Below, one piece after another: positions 1 to 5,092 of a stretch of 6,266 bases of DNA. Origin of the DNA: Vulcanimicrobiota bacterium (GTDB taxonomy: Bacteria; Vulcanimicrobiota; Vulcanimicrobiia; Vulcanimicrobiales; Vulcanimicrobiaceae); contig JAFARW010000118.1 of the NCBI GenBank assembly GCA_019245275.1, positions 1 to 6,266 of the forward strand, given 5' to 3'. The notes under the pieces were generated by a model. It was not told the origin of the DNA and did not search any database. It saw only the letters and a program-made list of their open reading frames with translations. Each line of letters begins with the position of its first letter. Position 1 is the first letter of the stretch. A program made the position numbers and the translations under genes.

Positions 1-150
1 GGTCTGCATGACATCCTAACGAAGTCGCTCGGCACGAGCAATCCGATCAACGTCGTCTACGCCACGATCGAGGCGCTCAAATCACTGAAGACGGCCGAAC
101 GCGTTGCCGAGTTGCGCGGAAAGAACGCTGCCGAAATTTTTGCAGCATAG
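1..150 (+). CDS. rpsE: 30S ribosomal protein S5, C-terminal end (partial)
   Basis: The window opens inside this gene. Frame 1 reads 49 residues to a TAG stop. They match the C-terminal part of S5, including the signature around residues 4-22 of the fragment (DILTKSLGTSNPINVVYAT) and the usual helix ending in an ELRGK-x4-EI motif. S5 is a small-subunit protein near the mRNA entry channel and helps maintain decoding accuracy and mRNA unwinding. The N-terminal double-stranded-RNA-binding-like domain lies upstream and cannot be seen. The next gene is rplO only 13 nt downstream. The rpmD (L30) gene usually found at this position in the spc operon is absent. The identification is secure from family knowledge; only completeness is limited. 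Confidence 0.96.
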   Translation, partial: GLHDILTKSLGTSNPINVVYATIEALKSLKTAERVAELRGKNAAEIFAA

Positions 151-163
151 GTAAATCAGAAAA

Positions 164-781
164 ATGCCAGCCAAGAAGCAATCAACGCGCAAAGCGCCGG
201 CCCGAAAGGCAACGGCGGCCAAGAAAACAACCGGCGCCAAAAAAGGCGCCGCTGCCAAAGCAGCGCCAGCTGCAAAGCCTGCCCTCGCGAAGGCGCCGGC
301 GGGACTTTTGACACTCGGCATGTTGCGACCAAGCCGAGGTTCGCGTCCCAAACGCACGCGCGTTGGCCGCGGTCATGGATCCGGCATGGTCAAAACCGGC
401 GGCGAGGGCGGCAAAGGGCAGACTGTACGTTCCGGCGGCGGCAAGGGGCCCGCTTTCGAGGGCGGTCAAACGCCGTGGCAACGACGCTTACCACACCGGC
501 GCGGATATTCGCAGAAGGCGCGAGATATCGGTCATTTCCGCGTTACGCTCACGGTCTTGAATTTGCACGATCTCGCCGATTGGGATCCCGCGGTCGAAGT
601 AACACCGCAAACGCTGAAAGTTGCGCGCAAGCTCTCACGCGTTGGAGACGGTGTGAAAATTTTGGCCGGCACTCGATCCGGCAAAACCCTTCCGACTGGT
701 CTGCGCTTTCGCGATATCCTGTTCAGCAACAGCGCGAAGGAAGCGCTCAAAGCGGCAGGCGCGCAATTTGAAGGTGACTAG
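164..781 (+). CDS. rplO: 50S ribosomal protein L15 with long Lys/Ala-rich N-terminal extension
   Basis: L15 is a large-subunit protein that binds 23S rRNA late in assembly. The conserved part begins near residue 49. It shows GRGHGSG (68-74), KTGGEGGKGQ (77-86), FEGGQ (98-102), RRLP (107-110) and RGYSQKA (113-119), followed by the C-terminal L15/L18e-like fold ending in an AxEALKAAG-type helix. The protein is 205 aa, against about 145-150 in most bacteria. The excess is an N-terminal tail: the first 45 residues hold 11 Lys, 2 Arg, 17 Ala and 5 Pro and no acidic residue, resembling the tails of histone H1-like proteins. ATG 164 is preferred because it keeps the operon compact; the next ATG (320) would leave a 169-nt gap and has no visible ribosome binding site. 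A weak AGGT at 149-152 overlaps the rpsE stop. The stop TAG directly touches the secY start. Confidence 0.95.
   Translation: MPAKKQSTRKAPARKATAAKKTTGAKKGAAAKAAPAAKPALAKAPAGLLTLGMLRPSRGSRPKRTRVGRGHGSGMVKTGGEGGKGQTVRSGGGKGPAFEGGQTPWQRRLPHRRGYSQKARDIGHFRVTLTVLNLHDLADWDPAVEVTPQTLKVARKLSRVGDGVKILAGTRSGKTLPTGLRFRDILFSNSAKEALKAAGAQFEGD
232..251 (+). other. 7-bp perfect inverted repeat with A6 loop inside rplO extension
   Basis: CGGCGCC at 232-238 and GGCGCCG at 245-251 are exact reverse complements around a loop of six A residues. The element lies wholly inside the codons of the L15 Lys/Ala tail, whose low-complexity AAA/GGC/GCC codons make such pairs likely. No U-run follows it. It is recorded as a visible structure without an assigned function. 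Confidence 0.35.
770..777 (+). promoter_or_regulatory. Shine-Dalgarno site fixing the TTG start of secY
   Basis: The octamer GAAGGTGA lies inside the last codons of rplO, 4 nt before TTG 782. It contains AGGTGA, a six-base match to the anti-Shine-Dalgarno complement, and is among the better matches in the window. It supports starting secY at the TTG that immediately follows the rplO stop, and implies that ribosomes finishing rplO can re-initiate on secY. Confidence 0.7.
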
Positions 782-2077
782 TTGCTAAACAACCTGCGAG
801 CAGCGCTGCTCGTGCCGGATATCCGGCAGCGTGTCCTCTTTGTGTTCGGAGCGTTTACGCTTTTCGTTTTCATGATTCACGTTCAAATTCCGAACGTTAA
901 TGAAGCGGCGTGGCAGCGTGAACTTTCAAGCGGCACCTTTTACAACTTCCTCGGCTTTCTCTCCGGTGGCGCGCTGCAGAAGCTCTCCGTTATCGCAATG
1001 GGAATCACGCCTTACATCAACGCGTCGATCATCATGCAATTGATGACAGTCGTCTTGCCCAATCTCGAGGAGATGGCGAAAAAAGGCGGAGAGGAAGGCC
1101 GGCGCAAGATCGGTCAATACACGCGCTGGCTGACGATCGTTTTAGCGCTCGTCCAGGCAACGATGATGACGCGCGCAATGAGCGCCGGCGGCGTCTTTTA
1201 CGACAACACGATCGTGTTTCAACTGTTCGTGATCCTGACCATGGTGGCCGGTACGATGTTCCTGATGTGGCTGGGCGAGCAGATCTCCGATCGCGGAATC
1301 GGCAACGGAGTCTCGCTCATCATCTTTATCGGCATCGTGCTCCGCTACCCGACGTATGTGAGGGAAACAGTCACGTCGGCAGCCGGCGGCGGCGTTTCCG
1401 TCTTTAACTTGCTGATCTTTATCGCGATCGCGCTGATCACGATTATCTCGATCATCTTCCTCTATCAAGGCCAGCGGCGCGTTCCGGTGCAGCAAGCCCG
1501 TCGCGTCGTCGGCCGCAAGATGTTTGCCGGGCGCTCGACCTACATTCCCCTGCGCTTAAATAACGCCGGGGTCATCTCGATTATCTTTGCGATTTCAATC
1601 CTGCTCTTGCCGCAACAGGCGCTGAACTGGTTCGGCCGCAGCGGTCAGGGCGCCGGGGTTATGGCGAACATCTCGAATTTTCTGGGCGCGTATTTCAGCC
1701 CGAATTCATTTTGGTACAACCTTGTCTACTTTATCCTCGTTGTCGTCTTTACGTTCTTTTACAGCGCAGTTGTCGTCAACACGCGCGATATCGCCGACAA
1801 TTTGAAGAAGAGCGGCTCCTTTGTGCCGGGCATTCGACCAGGGCAACCAACCGTCGACTACATCAATCGAATCTTGTTAAGAATAACGACGGCCGCCGCG
1901 ATCTACCTAGGCTTGCTCGCGGTTCTCCCGACGACACTTGAACGCGGCCTAGGCATTACGACCTTCTATTTGGGCTCGACGTCGCTGTTGATCGTCGTCG
2001 GCGTCGCGCTCGATACGATGACGCAGATCGAAGCCCGCCTAGCGATGCGCGACTATCGCGGGTTCATCAAGCGGTAA
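782..2077 (+). CDS. secY: Protein translocase subunit SecY
   Basis: SecY is the central pore of the Sec translocon in the cytoplasmic membrane and works with SecE/SecG, SecA and ribosomes. The 431-aa product has the usual length and about ten hydrophobic segments (roughly 17-36, 70-92, 114-135, 143-165, 172-190, 206-228, 261-277, 310-332, 365-384, 393-413). The plug region is near 56-68, followed by GITPYINASIIMQLM (74-88). The cytoplasmic loop carries QGQRRVPVQQARR (229-241), and the SecA/ribosome-contacting loop carries NTRDIADNLKKSGSFVPGIR (333-352). The C-terminus ends in the typical RDYRGFIK. The start is TTG, directly abutting the rplO TAG with no gap. It is supported by the Shine-Dalgarno sequence at 770-777 and by alignment of the first residues (LRAALLVPDIRQR) with usual SecY N-termini. 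Its place after rplO and before adk is the canonical housekeeping locus, so it is not an accessory SecY2. Confidence 0.98.
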   Translation: MLNNLRAALLVPDIRQRVLFVFGAFTLFVFMIHVQIPNVNEAAWQRELSSGTFYNFLGFLSGGALQKLSVIAMGITPYINASIIMQLMTVVLPNLEEMAKKGGEEGRRKIGQYTRWLTIVLALVQATMMTRAMSAGGVFYDNTIVFQLFVILTMVAGTMFLMWLGEQISDRGIGNGVSLIIFIGIVLRYPTYVRETVTSAAGGGVSVFNLLIFIAIALITIISIIFLYQGQRRVPVQQARRVVGRKMFAGRSTYIPLRLNNAGVISIIFAISILLLPQQALNWFGRSGQGAGVMANISNFLGAYFSPNSFWYNLVYFILVVVFTFFYSAVVVNTRDIADNLKKSGSFVPGIRPGQPTVDYINRILLRITTAAAIYLGLLAVLPTTLERGLGITTFYLGSTSLLIVVGVALDTMTQIEARLAMRDYRGFIKR

Positions 2078-2082
2078 AGGGC

Positions 2083-2739
2083 ATGCGGCTCGTTTTTCTC
2101 GGTCCACCGGGCGCCGGAAAAGGCACCCAAGCGCGCATTCTCGCCGAACGTTTTGGCGGCCGCCAGATCTCGACGGGCGATATTCTGCGCGACAATCGTC
2201 GGCGGCAAACCGAATTGGGTCACCAAGCCGAAGGTTACATGCAGCGCGGCGATCTTGTGCCCGACGACCTAATCGTCAAAATGATCGAAATCGAGCTCGA
2301 GAACTGCACGAACTTTATCATGGATGGATTTCCCCGAACGGTTCCGCAAGCCGAGGCGCTCGATAAACTGCTTAAGGAGAAGCACTTGGCGCTCGACGCC
2401 GCGGTGCTCTTCGCAGCCGATCCGCAGGTCTTGGTGGCGAGACTAACCTCGCGCTGGACGAATCCGCGAACGGGCCGCACCTACAACACGATCACCGATC
2501 CGCCACACGTCGCCGGCGTCGATGATGCGGACGGAGGCCCGCTAATACAGCGCGACGACGATAAGCCAGAGACTGTTATCAGACGGTTACAGGTCTACGA
2601 GGCGCAGACGAAGCCGCTGGTCGCCTACTATCGCTCGAGTGGACGATTCGTTGAAGTCGATGCTTTGCAGCCGGTCGATGCCGTGACCCAACAAATTCTC
2701 AAACTTGCAGCTTCGAGGCAACCGCAGGCGGCGTCATGA
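2083..2739 (+). CDS. adk: Adenylate kinase
   Basis: Adenylate kinase catalyses ATP + AMP = 2 ADP in the cytoplasm and controls adenylate energy charge. The 218-aa product shows the P-loop GPPGAGKGTQ (7-16), the NMP-binding segment STGDILR (30-36), the RGDLVPDDL stretch (55-63) and DGFPRT (81-86). A long-type LID lies at about 121-160, with catalytic arginines visible at R120, R124, R157 and R168 (R119, R123, R156 and R167 in the E. coli enzyme). The LID has no cysteines, so this is the non-zinc form, stabilised by polar residues as in E. coli. ATG 2083 starts 5 nt after secY and gives the normal N-terminus; AAAGGG at 2076-2081 lies too close to be a good Shine-Dalgarno sequence, so coupling to secY is likely. 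The last four bases overlap map. Confidence 0.98.
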   Translation: MRLVFLGPPGAGKGTQARILAERFGGRQISTGDILRDNRRRQTELGHQAEGYMQRGDLVPDDLIVKMIEIELENCTNFIMDGFPRTVPQAEALDKLLKEKHLALDAAVLFAADPQVLVARLTSRWTNPRTGRTYNTITDPPHVAGVDDADGGPLIQRDDDKPETVIRRLQVYEAQTKPLVAYYRSSGRFVEVDALQPVDAVTQQILKLAASRQPQAAS

Positions 2740-3533
2740 TCACGATCAAGTCAGCTCGAGAAATTGAGACGATGCGTCGCAGCGGAGAGATCACGGCGCG
2801 CGTTCTTTCGAATCTGATCCACGCCGTGCGGCCAGGCCGCACCACTTTCGAGCTCGACGCGCTCGCTGAGAAGCAGATTCGCGAATTCGGCGGAATTCCG
2901 ACATTCAAAGGCTACAACGGCTTTCCGGCGTCGATTTGCACGTCGATCAATGAAGAAGTGGTTCACGGAATCCCGAGCGATTACGTCTTAAAAGAGGGTG
3001 ATCTGCTCTCGATCGACATCGGCACGACGTTCGAGAAGTATGTCAGCGACAGCGCAGTGACCGTTGCGGTGGGGCAGATTCGTCCGGCCGCTCAGCGCCT
3101 GCTGCGCGTAACGCAAGAATGTCTAATGCGCGGCATCGCCTCGATGCGCGCGGGCAAGCATCTCGGCGATATTGGCGCCGCCGTTCAGGCCCACGCCGAG
3201 TCGCACGGTTATGGGGTCGTCCGGGAACTCGTCGGACACGGTATTGGAACCCGGATGCACGAGGAGCCGCAGGTGCCAAACTATGGCCGCGCCGGAACGG
3301 GCATCGAGCTGCGGACCGGGCTCGTCTTGGCGGTCGAGCCGATGATCACTGAGGGCGACTACGCCGTTGAGACATTGCAAGACGGGTGGACAGTAGTCAC
3401 GGCAGATGGTAAACTCGCAGCGCACTTTGAGCACACGATTGCGATCACCGATTCCGGTCCGAAGATCCTGACGTTGCGCGACAGCGGCGAGCGTCCGGAG
3501 GCGTATGAGTATGCGCCGGGAGTAGCCGCCTGA
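2736..3533 (+). CDS. map: Methionine aminopeptidase, type I
   Basis: This cytosolic metalloprotease removes the initiator methionine from nascent proteins when the second residue is small. The 265-aa product has the pita-bread fold signature with all five metal ligands in place: D94 (SIDIG), D105 (VSDSA), H168 (GHGIG), E201 (AVEPM) and E232 (HFEHT). Substrate-site histidines H77 (VVHGIP) and H175 (MHEEP) are also present. There is no N-terminal zinc-finger or SH3-binding extension, so it is a type Ia enzyme like that of E. coli (264 aa). The last dozen or so residues, after the conserved core, are lineage-specific. The start ATG overlaps the adk stop in an ATGA, with AGG at 2726-2728 as a weak ribosome site, pointing to translational coupling with adk. 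Confidence 0.98.
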   Translation: MITIKSAREIETMRRSGEITARVLSNLIHAVRPGRTTFELDALAEKQIREFGGIPTFKGYNGFPASICTSINEEVVHGIPSDYVLKEGDLLSIDIGTTFEKYVSDSAVTVAVGQIRPAAQRLLRVTQECLMRGIASMRAGKHLGDIGAAVQAHAESHGYGVVRELVGHGIGTRMHEEPQVPNYGRAGTGIELRTGLVLAVEPMITEGDYAVETLQDGWTVVTADGKLAAHFEHTIAITDSGPKILTLRDSGERPEAYEYAPGVAA

Positions 3534-3539
3534 AGAAGG
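3533..3539 (+). promoter_or_regulatory. Probable ribosome binding site for infA
   Basis: AAGAAGG begins on the last base of the map stop and ends 10 nt before GTG 3550. It is the only purine-rich anti-Shine-Dalgarno-like run in this 16-nt gap and supports the GTG start, which is also the only start codon available upstream of the conserved IF-1 core. Confidence 0.5.
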
Positions 3540-3549
3540 CAGTCGCGTA

Positions 3550-3840
3550 GTGGCGCGGGGTCACAGGCGCGACCGGCCGGATCGGCGGAAAAAGAAGGCC
3601 GAGCGAGCGGCAGCGACAGCGACGCCAAAAGAAGAGGCGATCGAAGTTGAGGGAACCATCGTCGAACCATTGCCGAACGCGATGTTTCGAGTCGAGCTGA
3701 CGAACGGTCATCGCGTGCTCGCGCACGTGTCGGGGAAGATTCGGATGAACTTCATTCGTATTCTGCCCGGCGACCGGGTGCTCGTCGAGTTGTCGCCGTA
3801 CGATTTGACGCACGGCCGAATAACGTATCGCTATAAGTAA
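3550..3840 (+). CDS. infA: Translation initiation factor IF-1 with basic N-terminal extension
   Basis: IF-1 binds the A site of the 30S subunit and assists IF-2 and IF-3 in selecting initiator tRNA. The S1-like OB-fold core is unmistakable from about residue 27 to 96: IEVEGTIVEPLPNAMFRVEL, then NGHRVLAHVSGK, RMNFIRILPGDRV and the C-terminal GRITYRYK. Typical IF-1 is about 72 aa; this one is 96. The extra 24-26 residues form a charged tail (7 Arg, 3 Lys, 3 acidic residues), then an Ala/Thr linker. Reading the codons from 3550 to the core, no ATG, GTG or TTG occurs, so the extension is forced by the sequence unless initiation uses a non-standard codon. The GTG start is unusual for this gene. 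infA lies between map and rpmJ, its normal place in many phyla. Confidence 0.95.
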   Translation: MARGHRRDRPDRRKKKAERAAATATPKEEAIEVEGTIVEPLPNAMFRVELTNGHRVLAHVSGKIRMNFIRILPGDRVLVELSPYDLTHGRITYRYK

Positions 3841-3860
3841 CGAGGGCAACAAAAGGGAAC

Positions 3861-3977
3861 ATGAAAGTTAGACCATCGGTTAAGAAAATCTGTGAGAAAT
3901 GCAAGATCATTCGCCGTGAGGGAAAAGTGCGCGTGATCTGCGAGTCCAATCCGAAGCATAAGCAGGTGCAAGGCTGA
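3861..3977 (+). CDS. rpmJ: 50S ribosomal protein L36 (zinc-type)
   Basis: This 38-codon gene is easy to miss because of its length. The product begins MKVRPSVKKICEKCK and ends PKHKQVQG, the full L36 signature. L36 is the smallest large-subunit protein and supports 23S rRNA packing. The four zinc ligands of the C+ form are all present: C11, C14, C27 and H33, so it is not the zinc-independent paralogue used in zinc starvation. Upstream are GAGGG (3842-3846) and AGGGA (3854-3858); the first is rather far from and the second very close to the start. Its stop TGA shares its final base with the rpsM ATG (TGATG), giving a 1-nt overlap and probable coupled translation. Confidence 0.97.
   Translation: MKVRPSVKKICEKCKIIRREGKVRVICESNPKHKQVQG
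3964..3968 (+). promoter_or_regulatory. Shine-Dalgarno site for rpsM
   Basis: AGGTG lies inside the last codons of rpmJ, 8 nt before the rpsM ATG at 3977, a normal spacing. Together with the 1-nt overlap it supports both the rpsM start and coupled translation of the two ribosomal proteins. Confidence 0.55.
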
Positions 3978-4360
3978 TGGCACGCATCGCCGGCATCGAC
4001 TTGCCCCGTGAGAAGCGTATCGAGATCGCGCTGACCTACATTTACGGCATCGGGCTGCGGACCGCGCAGAAATTGCTTGCGGAAAGTGGCGTGGACGCTA
4101 ACATTCGCGTTAAGAACCTGAGCGAAGAAGATGAGAAAAAGCTGCGCGATGCGATCGACGGCCGCATCCGTGTCGAAGGCGACCTTCGCCGCGAGGTTAG
4201 CGGACACATTAAGCGCTTAAGCGACATCGGTTCGTATCGCGGATTGCGCCATCGCCGCGGGCTTCCGGTACGCGGACAGCGGACGAAGACGAACAGCCGT
4301 ACGCGTAAGGGACCCAAGAAGACGGTCGGCAACAAGAAGAAGGTCCTCGCGAAGAAGTAG
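3977..4360 (+). CDS. rpsM: 30S ribosomal protein S13
   Basis: S13 sits in the head of the small subunit, contacts the P-site tRNA and forms bridges to the large subunit. The 127-aa product starts MARIAGIDLPREKRIEIALT, the normal N-terminus, and contains the helix-two-turn-helix region with YGIG (23-26). The RNA-binding signature RGLRHRRGLPVRGQRTKTN occupies 88-106, followed by a Lys-rich tail reaching the P site. It is slightly longer than the E. coli protein (118 aa) because of extra C-terminal lysines. In the usual alpha operon rpsM is followed by rpsK, rpsD, rpoA and rplQ. Here a nucleotidyltransferase follows instead, in the same reading frame after the TAG stop. No U-run terminator is seen after the gene. 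Confidence 0.98.
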   Translation: MARIAGIDLPREKRIEIALTYIYGIGLRTAQKLLAESGVDANIRVKNLSEEDEKKLRDAIDGRIRVEGDLRREVSGHIKRLSDIGSYRGLRHRRGLPVRGQRTKTNSRTRKGPKKTVGNKKKVLAKK

Positions 4361-4376
4361 CGGCGTCTGGACGCCG
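4361..4376 (+). other. 6-bp perfect hairpin immediately after rpsM stop, with CTG start in its loop
   Basis: CGGCGT at 4361-4366 pairs exactly with ACGCCG at 4371-4376 around the tetraloop CTGG. The hairpin begins on the first base after the rpsM TAG, and its loop contains the likely CTG start of the next gene. There is no following U-run, so it is not a standard intrinsic terminator. It could modulate initiation on the downstream gene, but a similar 6-bp stem with a 4-nt loop occurs by chance within the transporter gene (5468-5483), so its significance is uncertain. Confidence 0.35.
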
Positions 4377-5092
4377 TCATCACTGCCGGCGGACGCGTCG
4401 GCTCGCCACTTTGTGAGATCATCGGAACGACGGTTAAAGCGCTGGCAGGCATCGGCAGTCAGACGATGCTCGAGCACGCCATTACGTCAGCGCGCGCCGT
4501 GGGCGCCGAACGGATTGCCGTCGTTGGCGGAGACGAAGTACGACAGCAGTGCGGCGCACTGGTCGACCGAGTGATTCCGGAACACTCGAGCGGTGCTGAA
4601 AACGTACGACGTGCGCTAGCCGCATTTGAAGGCGACATCGTTTACCTGAGCAGCGATCTTCCATTCATCAATGGCTCGGCGCTCGGGGAGTTCTTGAATC
4701 GTGTCCCGCCGGCAACGATCGCGATGCCCCTCGCTGATGCTGCGGCCTACGAAAGCCGCTTTCCCAACGCACCTGCTCACGCAACGGTGATCGGCGGTGA
4801 GCGCGTGGCAAACGGCTCCGCTTTCTTCATCCCCGCAGGGGCTGCCACACGGATTGCTGAGGTGTCGCAACAGTTTTTTGACGCGCGTAAGAGCTTGCTG
4901 CGCATGGCAACCTTGCTCGGCCCTCAACTTCTCTTCAAGTTCGCATTGCGACGACTGCGCATCGCGGATATCGAACGGCGCGCATCGGCGATCCTAGGCT
5001 TTTCAACAAGTGCAATCCGGGATTGCGCACCCGAGTTGTGCTACGACGTCGATGACTTACGCGACTACGAATATGCGTGCGAGCACGGTTAG
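4367..5092 (+). CDS. MobA-like nucleotidyltransferase, probable CTG start
   Basis: The product resembles the MobA-like (NTP_transf_3) nucleotidyltransferases, which transfer a nucleotide from NTP to a phosphorylated or cofactor substrate. With the CTG start it is 241 aa. The glycine-rich nucleotide loop is DAVITAGGR (2-10), followed by GTTVKAL (20-26), a short form of the family's AGGxSxRMGxxK region. SSDLPFI (95-101) supplies the metal-binding Asp D97, and a second acidic cluster YDVDD is near 226-230. The first ATG in frame (4466) falls after the nucleotide loop and would remove it. The rpsM TAG is in the same frame, so only CTG 4367, or a still rarer codon, can start a complete enzyme. GAAGAAG (4351-4357) could act as its ribosome site. 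The substrate cannot be read from the sequence; MobA, CofC and MocA are only relatives. The gene overlaps the following transporter gene by 20 nt. Confidence 0.8.
   Translation: MDAVITAGGRVGSPLCEIIGTTVKALAGIGSQTMLEHAITSARAVGAERIAVVGGDEVRQQCGALVDRVIPEHSSGAENVRRALAAFEGDIVYLSSDLPFINGSALGEFLNRVPPATIAMPLADAAAYESRFPNAPAHATVIGGERVANGSAFFIPAGAATRIAEVSQQFFDARKSLLRMATLLGPQLLFKFALRRLRIADIERRASAILGFSTSAIRDCAPELCYDVDDLRDYEYACEHG

Noticed and set aside
239..244. Programmed frameshift at the A6 run in rplO
   Set aside because: The codon phase is AAA-AAA-G, not the A-AAA-AAG slippery arrangement, and the zero frame continues into intact L15.
320..781. Shorter L15 starting at ATG 320
   Set aside because: It would leave a 169-nt gap in a compact operon, lacks a ribosome binding site and clips the beginning of the conserved domain.
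782..2077. Accessory SecY2 of a specialised secretion system
   Set aside because: Length, motifs and the rplO-adk neighbourhood are those of the housekeeping SecY.
3445..4207. Long open frames on the minus strand opposite map, infA, rpmJ and rpsM
   Set aside because: They are Arg- or Ser-rich antisense shadows of well-identified genes, with no family resemblance and no own regulatory sequence.
4361..4380. Intrinsic terminator after rpsM
   Set aside because: The stem is short and no run of T follows; coding sequence continues straight through it.
5010..5072. Longer transporter start at GTG 5010 or ATG 5052
   Set aside because: The added leader is polar, overlaps the nucleotidyltransferase more deeply, has no ribosome binding site and is not expected for an MFS protein.
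4466..5092. Start of the nucleotidyltransferase at the first ATG, 4466
   Set aside because: It would cut off the glycine-rich DAVITAGGR loop and the VKAL segment, which are clearly encoded in the same frame upstream.
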